Assembly (NCBI RefSeq): GCF_038446955.1
Contig: NZ_CP151803.1
Coordinates: 2,480,001-2,544,000, forward strand
Source of the DNA: Pedobacter sp. FW305-3-2-15-E-R2A2
GTDB lineage: Bacteria > Bacteroidota > Bacteroidia > Sphingobacteriales > Sphingobacteriaceae
Direction of reading: 5' to 3'
Length of the DNA stretch: 64,000 nt
Part shown: piece by piece, positions 35,979 through 45,142 of the stretch
Layout of the letters: the number at the start of each line of letters is the position of its first letter
Position numbering within the stretch: the first letter of the stretch is position 1
Notes under the pieces: model-generated
Told to the model about the DNA's origin: nothing
The model's database searches: none
The model's input: only the letters and a program-made list of their open reading frames with translations
Made by a program: the position numbers and the translations under genes

Positions 35979-37964
35979 CTAAGGGGCCAGCGGAAGACTA
36001 AAGTAAAAAGTTGAGCCTACACCGATTTCACTCTCCACCCATATTTTGCCGCCATGATGCAGCAAAATTTCGGCACAAAGATACAGGCCGATTCCAAAGC
36101 CTGAAATGTTTTGTGTGTGTTTGGTCTCTACCCTGTAGAAACGTTCAAACAGCTTCTCAATGGCCTGAGGCTTGATTCCCATTCCTTCGTCTTTTACGCT
36201 TACCTCCACAATACCTTCATGTGGCTGGCAGTGGACTTCTATTTTTTTGCCTTTGGGCGAATACTTGATGGCATTGCTCAATAAATTCGAAATGACAGAT
36301 CCGATCTTTTCACGGTCTGCATAAATACTGACCGGAAGACATGGGGATAAAGTTAGGGTATGGTGTTGTAAAGTAGGTTTTGTCTCCTCCATAATTTCCC
36401 TGATCAACTGATCCAGATCGAAAACCTCCATGTCCAGGTGGATCTTTCCTGATTCCAGGCGGGAGATATTCAGGAAACCGTTGATCATAGTACTCATCTT
36501 TTTTACCTGTACATGCGCTTTTTCCAAAGAAGTAGAGGTAAAAGCATCTTCCATTTTCTTCGTTTTTGCGATCAGGAGCTGCAGGTAACCGTTGAGGGAA
36601 GTCAGCGGTGTTTTTAGCTCATGACTAACCATACCTATAAAATCATTCTTGCGCATTTCATCCTGCTTTTGCTCGGTGATGTCGAGTGTCAGACCTGAAA
36701 AATGGGCGACATGCCCGGCAGTCCGCGGGTAGAGTTTCCCCAGGGCCCTGACCCACCTTAGGGTCTGGTCATGATATCCGATAACAGGATGCTCAATGCT
36801 ATAGCTTTCTCCGCTTGCAATGGCCTGTTCTACCGCAAGCCTGACCTTGTTTCTATATTCTTCGGGAATCTGATTGATCACCGCATCATAAGAAACTTCC
36901 TCATGAGGATAATATCCATACAACTCCTTCATCCTTGAAGAAGGAATAAAATTCCTGGTGTTTACATCCATATACCAGGTGCCCACATTGGCTGCTTCGA
37001 TGGATAAGCGCAGCATTTCTTCTGCCTGTTCTACTTTTTTTCTCGCAATGACCTGTTCTGTGATGATATTGGCCACGAGCACAATCCCGTTCGTTTCTCC
37101 ATCCGCATTTTTTAAGGGTTGATATACAAAATTAGAATAGATCTCTTCCAGTTTATGGTTTTGCTCGAGAAAGGCTTTGACTTCATTTCCATAAAATGGT
37201 TTTCCTGTGGTAAATACAGTGTTCATGATCTGGAGAAAGGGCTGGTCTTTTAACTCCGGGATCGCGATATGAAGTGGTTTTCCAATTACTTCTTCTGTCT
37301 TACCCCAAACTTCCAGAATCTTTTTATTGGCCGCTTCAATGAGGAGTTCTTTGCCTGAAAATAGGGCGATGGCTACCGGTGCATCGGCCAGCATATACCT
37401 CAATCTGGATTCACTCTCTGCAAGTTCAGTGACGGTCTTTTCCATTTTTTGTAAAGTATTCACTTTTTCGGTGGTCTCCGAACAGATCACCAGGACGCCA
37501 CCGGGTCTACCCGGGCCATCATCAACTTTACTGTAACTAAAGGTCCAGTAAACATCCTCCAAACGGTTGTTGCGGTAAATAGGGATGAGCTGATCTTCAC
37601 TCCAGGTAGCTGCTCCACCGGAAAGGACCTGATCGATTAAGGGTTTAATGACCGGCCAGATCTCCGGCCAGCATTCTTCTCCAGGCTGGCCTAGTGCTTT
37701 TGGATGTTTGCCCTCATTGCCCAGACTCGGTCGATAAGCATCGTTATAAAACTGGATCAGTTCTGTTCCCCACCATAAAAACATGGGAAAGCGGGATTTT
37801 AGCATAATGCCAATGGTGGTCAGCAAGCTCTGAGACCAATGTTCCGGAGGACCCAACACGGTTTTAGACCAGTCGTAGGAACGGGTAAGGGCTCCCATTT
37901 CACCGCCACCATCAAAATAGCTCTGATGAAGTGTTTGAGGAGGGGTCTCTGGAGATAGCTGCAT
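35979..37964 (-). CDS. PAS-domain sensor histidine kinase
   Basis: 661 residues without membrane segments, so cytosolic. An N-terminal domain of the type MFLWWGTELIQFYNDAYRP (about 50-170) is followed by two PAS domains at about 195-310 and 315-435, then the phosphoacceptor helix FIGMVSHELKTPLTSLNGYL (His near 451) and the ATPase domain with NLLSNAIKYSP, DEGMGI and GFGIGLYL. It should autophosphorylate on His in response to an internal signal. No response regulator gene is adjacent, so it is an orphan. Confidence 0.92.
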   Translation of the reverse strand: MQLSPETPPQTLHQSYFDGGGEMGALTRSYDWSKTVLGPPEHWSQSLLTTIGIMLKSRFPMFLWWGTELIQFYNDAYRPSLGNEGKHPKALGQPGEECWPEIWPVIKPLIDQVLSGGAATWSEDQLIPIYRNNRLEDVYWTFSYSKVDDGPGRPGGVLVICSETTEKVNTLQKMEKTVTELAESESRLRYMLADAPVAIALFSGKELLIEAANKKILEVWGKTEEVIGKPLHIAIPELKDQPFLQIMNTVFTTGKPFYGNEVKAFLEQNHKLEEIYSNFVYQPLKNADGETNGIVLVANIITEQVIARKKVEQAEEMLRLSIEAANVGTWYMDVNTRNFIPSSRMKELYGYYPHEEVSYDAVINQIPEEYRNKVRLAVEQAIASGESYSIEHPVIGYHDQTLRWVRALGKLYPRTAGHVAHFSGLTLDITEQKQDEMRKNDFIGMVSHELKTPLTSLNGYLQLLIAKTKKMEDAFTSTSLEKAHVQVKKMSTMINGFLNISRLESGKIHLDMEVFDLDQLIREIMEETKPTLQHHTLTLSPCLPVSIYADREKIGSVISNLLSNAIKYSPKGKKIEVHCQPHEGIVEVSVKDEGMGIKPQAIEKLFERFYRVETKHTQNISGFGIGLYLCAEILLHHGGKIWVESEIGVGSTFYFSLPLAP

Positions 37965-38297
37965 ATACTAAGATCTGAAAGAAAACTTAAATAAACAAGG
38001 TGATACCAGCTGGTAATATCCCTTGTTTTTCCCTCGGTTTTTAGCCGTTGCTTATCCGCCTTTTAACTGTTCTATCCCTGTTCTATCCGGGGTTTATCTG
38101 AAGCAGTTTCCAATCTTTTGCGGTACTGAAATGAGTTTTTTACAGCATGTTCCATTCCAGATATTTCGCCGGATCATACCACAAGGTTTTCAAACTTTTT
38201 CTGCTACAGCTTTACCTGAAAAATGTCAACAAAAAAACTACCTGTCGGGGGGAAGCCAGGTAGTTATAAATTATAAGTACTAATGTATCCGAGAGTG
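37965..38297. other. 333-bp spacer with one terminator
   Basis: Contains the minus-strand terminator at 38236-38265. The remainder has no convincing frame; repeats of CTATCC around 38070-38090 and a GGTGATACCAGCTGGTAATA stretch at the left are the only visible pattern. Confidence 0.45.
38236..38265 (-). terminator. Terminator of the small minus-strand gene
   Basis: 9-bp perfect stem (38236-38244 with 38257-38265), C-rich loop and a run of seven T on the minus strand, 33 bases beyond the stop at 38298. Confidence 0.82.
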
Positions 38298-38729
38298 TTA
38301 ATAGAAAGAGAAAGAATAATCCTGCGCTTTGAAGACCGTCCTGATAAAGAGTACACTGGATACGGTTGCATTTCTGATTATTTTTGCAGGTTTTGCCTGA
38401 TACTGATAACTGGCAATACCTGTCGTCCATTCTGTGTTCATTTCCATTTCAAGACTGAACAGGTCATCATTGTCTTTATCTGCAAAGGTATCTCCTTTAA
38501 GGCTGATCAATATTCCTGGAGAATTCGGGAGGGTTTTATAATTTCCATGGATTTTGAAACAAAGATTTGACTCTCTGCCCAATTCCTTTATAATCAGATT
38601 TGCGGTTCCGGAAAGGGAGCCAGCGCTGCTTTTTGTCAGACTGAGCTGAAGTATGGGTTGAAATAAGCCCTCACTGATGATCCGGAAATTTAAGCTGCCT
38701 GCTGCAGTATGAATTGATTTTGATACCAT
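38298..38729 (-). CDS. Protein of unknown function with beta-rich composition
   Basis: 143 residues, no signal or membrane helix. Strands alternate with short loops (LNFRIISEGLFQPILQLSL; GTANLIIKEL; CFKIHGNYK; PGILISLKGDTF; WTTGIASYQYQA). An acidic loop DKDNDDLF occurs near residue 85. No family recognised with confidence. The terminator just behind it supports a real gene. Confidence 0.65.
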   Translation of the reverse strand: MVSKSIHTAAGSLNFRIISEGLFQPILQLSLTKSSAGSLSGTANLIIKELGRESNLCFKIHGNYKTLPNSPGILISLKGDTFADKDNDDLFSLEMEMNTEWTTGIASYQYQAKPAKIIRNATVSSVLFIRTVFKAQDYSFSFY

Positions 38730-38885
38730 TTTAAATGAGCGTTTCTATAGTACTAAGTTACAGGACCTGGCTTATCTGGTTGCGCGCGGAAATACCCGAA
38801 TGAATAAACAGGTATAAATACCCCCTTTTTGGGATTAATTAAAACTAAAACTAGGTTTAACCGTTCTAAATTGATATATTCTTCG

Positions 38886-39968
38886 ATGAAACAAAAGCTA
38901 CCTCTTCCACTCTGGACCATTGCTGCACCCATTTTAGCCTGGGTTGCCTATTTTGGTATGTCCCTCGATCTGGGTAATCTTTATGCTATAATTCTTGCCG
39001 CAGCACTGATTGGAGGTGTCTTGGCGGCTGTTCACCATGCGGAAGTCGTGGCGCATCAGGTAGGCGAGCCTTATGGAACGCTTTTACTGGCACTGGCAAT
39101 TACTGTGATTGAAGTCGCATTGATTGTCTCGCTGATGCTGACTGGCGGCCCCGAAACTGCCGCCCTTGCCCGTGATACGGTACTGGCAGCGGTGATGATC
39201 ATCCTGACAGGGATTATCGGAATGTGTCTGTTGGTTGGAGGTGCAAGATTTAAAGAACAGGTTTTTAGTTTACAAGGAGTGAGTGCGGCTTTAGTTACGC
39301 TAACCGCGATTATGGTTTTGACCTTAATTCTGCCTAATTATACCACCAGCAGACAAGGGCCTGAATATAGCCCCATTCAGTTAGGTTTTGTGGCCATTAT
39401 ATCTCTGGTCTTATATGGAACTTTTGTGTTGGTACAGGCGGTGAGGCACCGCGATTTCTTTCTTCCTCCGGAAGCAGATGGAGACGAGGATGTCCATGCG
39501 GATCCACCAGGTAAAAAAGTGGCCCTGTTGAGTACTTTATTGCTATTGGTTTGTCTGGGGATCGTGGTCTTACTTGCAAAAGCACTGGCGCCAGATATAG
39601 AAAATGCAGTATTGAACGCCGGAGCTCCAAAATCTTTGGTAGGAGTGATCATCGCGGCAGTCGTATTGTTGCCGGAGGGGCTTGCTGCGTACAGGGCCGC
39701 CAGGAAAAACCGTTTACAGACGAGTCTTAACCTGGCATTGGGCTCGGCGCTGGCCAGTATTGGCCTGACTATTCCTGCGGTCGCGATCGTTTCCATGGTT
39801 ACCGGAATGACGATCACGCTGGGAATTGACATGAAATCAACGGTGTTGTTGCTGCTTTCTCAGTTTACCATCATGCTTTCACTTGCAACAGGGCGAACAA
39901 ATATCCTGCAGGGAGTTGTGCTGCTGGTCATTTTTGCAGTTTACCTGTTTACGATTATTGCGCCCTGA
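38886..39968 (+). CDS. Ca2+/H+ (cation/proton) antiporter, ChaA type
   Basis: 360 residues from ATG 38886 with about ten to eleven membrane segments. The two alpha repeats of the CaCA family are visible: HHAEVVAHQVGEPYGTLLLALAITVIEVALI at 60-90, containing the acidic ion-binding Glu, and ALASIGLTIPAVAIVSMV with PEGLAAYRAARKNRLQ before it. A short acidic loop (EADGDEDVHADPPG, near residue 200) separates the halves as in ChaA. It should export Ca2+ or Na+ in exchange for protons. The longer frame from 38829 starts at a non-ATG codon with no membrane pattern. Confidence 0.9.
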   Translation: MKQKLPLPLWTIAAPILAWVAYFGMSLDLGNLYAIILAAALIGGVLAAVHHAEVVAHQVGEPYGTLLLALAITVIEVALIVSLMLTGGPETAALARDTVLAAVMIILTGIIGMCLLVGGARFKEQVFSLQGVSAALVTLTAIMVLTLILPNYTTSRQGPEYSPIQLGFVAIISLVLYGTFVLVQAVRHRDFFLPPEADGDEDVHADPPGKKVALLSTLLLLVCLGIVVLLAKALAPDIENAVLNAGAPKSLVGVIIAAVVLLPEGLAAYRAARKNRLQTSLNLALGSALASIGLTIPAVAIVSMVTGMTITLGIDMKSTVLLLLSQFTIMLSLATGRTNILQGVVLLVIFAVYLFTIIAP

Positions 39969-39984
39969 TGCGGTCATAAATTGC

Positions 39985-40608
39985 TTACTTAACCGGCTCC
40001 CTTAAAATGGTTCTCAACTTTTCGGGCGCTGTTTTTCGAAAATCAGAAAGGTAAATTTCATGATGGAGCCCATTTCTCTCCAATTTATGTAGTTGTATGA
40101 ACTCCATCATTTTTTGCAATGTTTCCGGTTCATTGGCAAAAGGACCAGTATGGAGCATCTGTACCGATTTTCCTTCTGTCATTTGGAAGAATGTTATTTC
40201 TTTAACGAGTGATATTTGTTTTTTATCCAGCACTTGCCGGATCGCAATGTCCACCTGCGTAGCAGTCACAAATTCCGGCATCCGGATCATCGTTCTGTAG
40301 CGCCATTCTGCTCTGGGGACTTTAACTGAGGCTTCTGCCATGCTCAATTGCGGATATTTACTTTCGTCAAAACTCCAAAGGCCTTCCAGCTTTGCTACGG
40401 TGAAATCTTTACCTAGTGCTTTAAAGGCAAACTTAATCGCGTAAGCTACGGAATACAGTGCCTGTAACTTATCCGCATATTGCTGACCGGAAGGATCTCC
40501 AATCCCTTCGATCGATAAAAAAGATGCTGCGGGAATGTTGATCAGCTCTGGCTGATTGGTCGCGGTATAATAGGCTTTATACGCTTTTGTTAAATCTAAT
40601 TTTTCCAT
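39985..40608 (-). CDS. GyrI-like small-molecule-binding domain protein
   Basis: 207 residues. The body matches the stand-alone GyrI-like (SHS2-module) proteins: a start DLTKAYKAYYTATNQPELINIPAASFLSIEGIGDPSGQQYADKL, LYSVAYAIKFAFK, WSFDE and a C-terminal HEIYLSDFRKTAPEKLRTILR. Members bind hydrophobic ligands or act as hydrolases of small molecules. No DNA-binding domain is fused. It is convergent with the antiporter gene. Confidence 0.85.
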   Translation of the reverse strand: MEKLDLTKAYKAYYTATNQPELINIPAASFLSIEGIGDPSGQQYADKLQALYSVAYAIKFAFKALGKDFTVAKLEGLWSFDESKYPQLSMAEASVKVPRAEWRYRTMIRMPEFVTATQVDIAIRQVLDKKQISLVKEITFFQMTEGKSVQMLHTGPFANEPETLQKMMEFIQLHKLERNGLHHEIYLSDFRKTAPEKLRTILREPVK

Positions 40609-40690
40609 TTTTCGTTGTTTTGCTGTGCTAAGCTATCCGGGCAAACTGACAACCCTATGGCAGTCTGCTCAAAAAAACTGATATAATGTG

Positions 40691-40698
40691 TAGATTTA
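40691..40698 (+). promoter_or_regulatory. -7-like box TAGATTTA four bases before a start
   Basis: Matches TAnnTTTG except the last base; ATG follows at 40703 after CCCC. It is a weaker member of the leaderless-promoter group in this window. Confidence 0.35.
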
Positions 40699-40702
40699 CC
40701 CC

Positions 40703-40969
40703 ATGAAAAAGGAAACCATCGCAGGATATGTAGAGTTTGATGCCATTATTCTTAAAGACTGGATCGCCAATGGCGTGAATTACATCAAGCTTGTCAACCT
40801 GAATCTGAGGGGGGCTATCGAGGCTTTCGAATTGATTCCTAATTCTGAAATGCCGGAAACCGGAGACCTCATTCACCACATTCATTCTGAAGATGTGAAA
40901 GACCTTTTGGAGAAAATGGAAAAGATAAAATTTTTAGTCCACGAGATCTATCTGGAAGAAATAGACTAA
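40703..40969 (+). CDS. Small acidic protein of unknown function
   Basis: 88 residues, strongly acidic, no signal. The first half is beta-like (GYVEFDAIILKDWIANGVNYIKLVNLNL) and the second half is helical and acidic (DVKDLLEKMEKIKFLVHEIYLEEID). Family not recognised. It ends before the control region of the ribonucleotide reductase operon. Confidence 0.65.
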   Translation: MKKETIAGYVEFDAIILKDWIANGVNYIKLVNLNLRGAIEAFELIPNSEMPETGDLIHHIHSEDVKDLLEKMEKIKFLVHEIYLEEID

Positions 40970-41055
40970 GAAAAACCACCGCGGTCAACGCTTCGGATTC
41001 GCCTGATGTTGCTGCTTTTTTTCTCAATATTCTTTATACTAATCGCTTACAAAAC

Positions 41056-41071
41056 ACACTGTACTAAGTGT
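41056..41071. promoter_or_regulatory. NrdR-box-like site
   Basis: ACACTGTACTAAGTGT agrees with the 16-bp NrdR consensus at 12 positions by eye, including both ACAC/GTGT ends. NrdR boxes normally come in pairs about three helix turns apart; a clear second box is not seen, only the weaker ACTG-n6-CAGT at 41082-41095. Confidence 0.45.
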
Positions 41072-41112
41072 ACTTATTTCCACTGTTTTTTCAGTAAAGA
41101 ATCTGTCATAAA

Positions 41113-41121
41113 TTATCCACA
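41113..41121 (+). promoter_or_regulatory. Perfect DnaA box TTATCCACA
   Basis: Exact match to the high-affinity DnaA box. It lies about 120 bases before the first gene of the ribonucleotide reductase operon. In E. coli DnaA also controls nrdAB, so a link of replication start to dNTP supply is plausible; only one box is seen, so it is not an origin. Confidence 0.55.
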
Positions 41122-41138
41122 GTTTTCCACCGGTGTTG

Positions 41139-41171
41139 ATAATGTTTAGAATCTGTCTAAACATTATTTTG
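41139..41171. promoter_or_regulatory. 12-bp perfect inverted repeat overlapping a -7-like box
   Basis: Arms ATAATGTTTAGA (41139-41150) and TCTAAACATTAT (41156-41167), 5-nt centre. The right arm overlaps TTATTTTG (41164-41171), a -7 box with one mismatch, so a bound repressor would block transcription of the nrd genes. The flanking direct repeat AGAATCTGTC at 41099-41108 and 41149-41158 adds further site symmetry. Confidence 0.55.
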
Positions 41172-41231
41172 CATTTTTGAACTCCGATAAAACCTCCTCA
41201 AGAGGCCTGAAATAACATTAATTCCTAAGAA

Positions 41232-41474
41232 ATGAATACTAAAAGAATAATCAAATTCGAAAAAGACGACTGCAGCCCATGTAATATGGTCTCTGAATAT
41301 CTGGACAGAAAAGGGGTGGTTTATGAAACCATCAATCCTTTTAATCAGCCGGAACTGGCGATGCAATTCAGGGTGCGTTCGGTGCCTACGGTAATCCTGT
41401 TGGAACAGGAGCAGGAGCTTTCCAGAGTGATTGGTTTTAAGCCGGAAGAGTTGTCTGCATTGACAGCAGTTTAA
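41232..41474 (+). CDS. nrdH: NrdH-like glutaredoxin/thioredoxin
   Basis: 80 residues with the thioredoxin fold of NrdH-redoxins. The active site is DDCSPCNMV (Cys14-Ser-Pro-Cys17), the cis-Pro region is VRSVPTVILL and the end is the helix KPEELSALTAV. It gives electrons to the class Ib ribonucleotide reductase encoded next. CSPC replaces the usual CVQC of NrdH, so the symbol is given for role and context. It opens the nrdHIEF operon. Confidence 0.82.
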   Translation: MNTKRIIKFEKDDCSPCNMVSEYLDRKGVVYETINPFNQPELAMQFRVRSVPTVILLEQEQELSRVIGFKPEELSALTAV

Positions 41475-41496
41475 AGTTGATTTTATTGGCTGCCTC

Positions 41497-41859
41497 ATGA
41501 CCTGGATTTATTACGATAGCAAGACTGGCAATGTGGAGCGTTTTGTGAACCGCCTAAAGCTGCACCGCGATTGGAAGATTCAAAAGATTGATCAGGTCTC
41601 TTTACCTATGGAGGAAGGACACCTGATTACCTATACGACCGGATTTGGGGAAGTACCTGTTTCGACGATGCGCTTTCTGGAAGAAAACAGCAGCTCCATT
41701 AAATCAATTTCTTCCAGCGGAAATAAAAACTGGGGTCCCAATTATGCCTTGGCAGCAAAAAAAATCTCTACACTTTTTAAACTGCCGGTGCTCCTGCAGT
41801 TTGAGCTTTCCGGTACCGGAGATGACATTCAAAAATTTATAGAAAATATAGAAGGCTAA
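41497..41859 (+). CDS. nrdI: NrdI flavodoxin-like protein
   Basis: 120 residues. NrdI pattern: WIYYDSKTGNVERFV at the start (FMN phosphate loop), YTTGFGEVPVSTMRFLEEN in the middle, GNKNWGPNYALAA toward the end and FELSGTGDDI. NrdI reduces oxygen to the oxidant used to build the dimanganese-tyrosyl radical of NrdF. It sits 22 bases after the redoxin and four bases before nrdE. Confidence 0.9.
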   Translation: MTWIYYDSKTGNVERFVNRLKLHRDWKIQKIDQVSLPMEEGHLITYTTGFGEVPVSTMRFLEENSSSIKSISSSGNKNWGPNYALAAKKISTLFKLPVLLQFELSGTGDDIQKFIENIEG

Positions 41860-41863
41860 AGAT

Positions 41864-43954
41864 ATGGTAACTAAAAAATGGATCTTGTTGAACAATGAGA
41901 TCATGGTTAAAAAGGACGACGAATTCAGCCTCCACAAAGATAAAGAAGCGGTTCGTTCTTATTTCCTGGACTACGTAAACAAAAACACGGTTTTCTTTTA
42001 TACGTTAAAAGAGAAAATCGATTACCTGATTGAACAGGAATACTACATAGATTTCTATCAGTGGTATAGTTTTGAGCAGATGGAAGAAGTGTATGACCTG
42101 GTTTACGCGAAGAAATTCAGGTTCCAATCTTTCATGAGTGCCTTTAAGTTCTTCCAGAGCTATGCTTTAAGAGACGATAGCGGAGAGAAATTCCTGGAAC
42201 GTTATGAAGACCGTGTGGTGGCAGTATCCCTGTTCCTCGGTCGTGGGGATGTCGCTCAGGCCAAACAGTACGCAGAAATGCTGATTAATCAGGAGTACCA
42301 GCCTGCCACACCTACTTTCCTGAACTCCGGTAAAAAGCGTTCCGGAGAACTGGTTTCCTGTTTCCTTGATGAAATCGGCGATAACCTTAACGGAATTGGC
42401 TATGCAATAGATTCAGCGATGAAACTTTCTTCTATCGGCGGTGGTGTTTCTTTTAACATTTCCAAAGTCCGCGCAAGAGGAGAGTCCATTAAAGATGTGG
42501 AAGGACGTGCAGGAGGAGTATTGCCGATCATGAAAATTCTGGAAGATACCTTCTCTTATGCCAATCAGCTGGGACAACGTCCGGGAGCCGGAGCGGTTTA
42601 CCTGAATGTCTTTCATACCGATATTGAAGAGTTTCTGGACTGCAAAAAGATCAACGTAGATGAAAAAGTAAGGATCAAATCCCTTTCTATTGGCGTGATC
42701 GTTCCGGATAAGTTTATGGAACTTGCCGAAAAGGATGAAGCTTGTTATTTGTTTTACCCACATACCGTATATAAGCAGTATGGCAAATACCTGGATGAGT
42801 TGGATATGGACGAGATGTACGAAGAACTCCTGACCAATTCTTTAGTGAAGAAAAAGAAAATCAATGCCCGTCACCTGATGGTGAAAATTGCGCAAACCCA
42901 AAAAGAGAGTGGTTATCCTTATCTGTTCTTTAAAGGCAATGCGAATAAAGGTCATGCGCTAAAAGAGATTGGAAACATTAAGTTTTCCAACCTTTGTACA
43001 GAGATCATGCAGGTATCCGAGGTTTCTGACATTGAGATCTATGGAAAAGAAGATCAGATCCGTTATGGAATTTCCTGTAACCTGGGTTCACTCAACATCG
43101 CTACGGTAATGGAGAATAAAAGGGTGAAAGAAGCGGTTTCTACTGCCATGCGCTCCTTAACCATCGTTTCTGATATCACCAATATTGCAATGGTGCCTTC
43201 TGTACAGAAAGCAAATAAAGAATTGCATAGTGTGGGGCTTGGTGCCATGAACCTACATGGTTTCCTGACCAAGAATTTCATCATGTATGAAAGCAAAGAA
43301 GCACTGGATTTCTGTAATGTCTTCTTTATGATGGTCAATTTCTACTCTATTCAGAGTTCCATGGAGATTGCCCGGGAGCGAAAAGAAACCTTTGTCGGTT
43401 TTGCCGAATCAGAATATGCAAATGGAAACTACTTTGCACAATACCTGAGCAAAGATATTGCTCCGGTGAATGATAAAATCGCTGCCTTATTTGAAGGAAT
43501 GGAGATTCCTACCGTGGCAGACTGGACGGCATTGATGAACGAAGTGAAAACACATGGTTTGTATCATGCCTACAGACTTGCAATTGCACCTAACCAGTCT
43601 ACTTCTTACATTATGAATGCAACCGCCTCTGTGATGCCGGTGGTAGATGTGATCGAGGTGAGAGAATATGGAGACAGTACGACTTATTATCCGATGCCTT
43701 ACCTGGATAACGACAATTATTTCTTCTATAAATCCGCCTACGATATGGATCAGAAGAATGTATTGAGACTGATCTCTGTGATTCAGAAACACGTAGATCA
43801 GGGGATTTCTACCATTTTACATACCAATACCAAGGACAGTACGCGTGATATTGCGAAGTATTATATCTATGCGCATAAAATGGGACTTAAATCCTTATAC
43901 TATACCCGGACGCGGAAAGCTTCCATTGATGAATGTGTATCCTGCTCGGTTTAG
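41864..43954 (+). CDS. nrdE: Class Ib ribonucleotide reductase, large subunit
   Basis: 696 residues, the short NrdE length without the ATP-cone of class Ia. Active-site features: PATPTFLNSGKKRSGELVSCFL (first redox Cys), GISCNLGSLNIATVM (second Cys), APNQSTSYIMNATASVMP, the paired Tyr of the radical path in SLYYTRTRK, and the C-terminal CVSC that takes electrons from the redoxin. It converts ribonucleoside diphosphates to deoxy forms. Confidence 0.96.
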   Translation: MVTKKWILLNNEIMVKKDDEFSLHKDKEAVRSYFLDYVNKNTVFFYTLKEKIDYLIEQEYYIDFYQWYSFEQMEEVYDLVYAKKFRFQSFMSAFKFFQSYALRDDSGEKFLERYEDRVVAVSLFLGRGDVAQAKQYAEMLINQEYQPATPTFLNSGKKRSGELVSCFLDEIGDNLNGIGYAIDSAMKLSSIGGGVSFNISKVRARGESIKDVEGRAGGVLPIMKILEDTFSYANQLGQRPGAGAVYLNVFHTDIEEFLDCKKINVDEKVRIKSLSIGVIVPDKFMELAEKDEACYLFYPHTVYKQYGKYLDELDMDEMYEELLTNSLVKKKKINARHLMVKIAQTQKESGYPYLFFKGNANKGHALKEIGNIKFSNLCTEIMQVSEVSDIEIYGKEDQIRYGISCNLGSLNIATVMENKRVKEAVSTAMRSLTIVSDITNIAMVPSVQKANKELHSVGLGAMNLHGFLTKNFIMYESKEALDFCNVFFMMVNFYSIQSSMEIARERKETFVGFAESEYANGNYFAQYLSKDIAPVNDKIAALFEGMEIPTVADWTALMNEVKTHGLYHAYRLAIAPNQSTSYIMNATASVMPVVDVIEVREYGDSTTYYPMPYLDNDNYFFYKSAYDMDQKNVLRLISVIQKHVDQGISTILHTNTKDSTRDIAKYYIYAHKMGLKSLYYTRTRKASIDECVSCSV

Positions 43955-43990
43955 TCCTCAGGAAGATCAATTACCTTATTAAATTTATAG

Positions 43991-44974
43991 ATGAATCAAT
44001 ATAAAGCAGTAAACTGGAACACCCCTGAGAATGATTATGCCGGCATGTTTTGGGAGCAGAACCTTCGTCAGTTTTGGGTGGATACCGAATATATTCCTTC
44101 TAAAGACATCGATAGCTGGAAGTCTTTAACGCCTGAAATTCAACAGGCCTACAAAAGAGCATTAGGTGGCTTAACCTTGCTGGATACGCTGCAAAGTCAT
44201 ACCGGAATGCCGAAGTTGCTGGACCATATCGATGGCCTGCAAAATAAGGCAGTGTTGTCCTTTATGTGTATGATGGAAGCAATCCATGCCAAGTCCTATT
44301 CTACGATCTTTACTACAGTAAACAGCACCGCAGAGATCAATGAATTGTTTGAATGGGTGGAAAGCAATAAACTGTTACAGTTTAAGGCTGCAACGATAGA
44401 TAAGTTCTACAGAAATCTCGATGCCAATAAAGTGAGTGATGAAACGCTGTTTATGGGATTGGCGGCCTCTGTATTGTTAGAGTCCTTCCTGTTTTATAGC
44501 GGTTTCTTCATGCCTTTATGGTTAGCCGGACAAGGACAAATGGTGGCCAGTGCAGACATCATCAAAAAAATCGTAGCTGATGAATCTATTCACGGCGTTT
44601 TTGTCGGCTTACTTGCTCAGGATGTTTACAAAAAGCTTCCAAACCCGGAGAAAAGCAAGGAAGAACTCGTGAAACTACTGATGGAACTTTATGAAAATGA
44701 ATTAAAGTATACAGATGAGTTATATACTGAAGTAGGGCTTACTGCGGATGTAAAAGAATATGTGCGTTACAATGCAAATAAGGCCATGATGAACTTAGGT
44801 TTTGAAGAGTTATTTGAAGTAAAGGCGGTGAATTCTATTGTCTTAAATGGCTTAAATGTAGACACTACACAACATGATTTCTTCTCCAAAAAATCGACGA
44901 ACTACGAAAAAAGTATGGAAGTCGTTTACCTGAGGGATGAAGATTTTCAGGTAGAAGCGGATCCCGTGTTTTAA
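43991..44974 (+). CDS. nrdF: Class Ib ribonucleotide reductase, small subunit
   Basis: 327 residues of the ferritin-like helix bundle. Metal ligands: Asp in LTLLDTLQSHTGM, Glu-x-x-His and radical Tyr in MMEAIHAKSYSTIF, Glu in SVLLESFLFYSGF and Glu-x-x-His in ADESIHGVFVG. With NrdI next door, a dimanganese cofactor is likely (family knowledge). It ends the operon before a strong terminator. Confidence 0.95.
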   Translation: MNQYKAVNWNTPENDYAGMFWEQNLRQFWVDTEYIPSKDIDSWKSLTPEIQQAYKRALGGLTLLDTLQSHTGMPKLLDHIDGLQNKAVLSFMCMMEAIHAKSYSTIFTTVNSTAEINELFEWVESNKLLQFKAATIDKFYRNLDANKVSDETLFMGLAASVLLESFLFYSGFFMPLWLAGQGQMVASADIIKKIVADESIHGVFVGLLAQDVYKKLPNPEKSKEELVKLLMELYENELKYTDELYTEVGLTADVKEYVRYNANKAMMNLGFEELFEVKAVNSIVLNGLNVDTTQHDFFSKKSTNYEKSMEVVYLRDEDFQVEADPVF

Positions 44975-44996
44975 GGCGGATCAATTGCGCATCACG

Positions 44997-45036
44997 ATCC
45001 CGTTTTTACGCCTGTTTTTTGGCGTAGAAACGGGAT
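44997..45036 (+). terminator. Terminator of the nrd operon
   Basis: 16-bp stem with one G-T pair (44997-45012 with 45021-45036), 8-nt T-rich loop, then a run of T. It is 22 bases past the nrdF stop. Confidence 0.92.
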
Positions 45037-45142
45037 TTTTTTGTGTTCAATATGCCTGTGGTCAGGATTTAAAGTGATGAAGATCATTCCTTTATGTTGC
45101 ATTAATGCGGATCTTTATGTTTTATTATTAAAACATATGGTG

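Noticed and set aside
41113..41121. DnaA box as part of a replication origin
   Set aside because: Only a single box, no AT-rich unwinding cluster with further boxes, and no dnaA or dnaN gene nearby.
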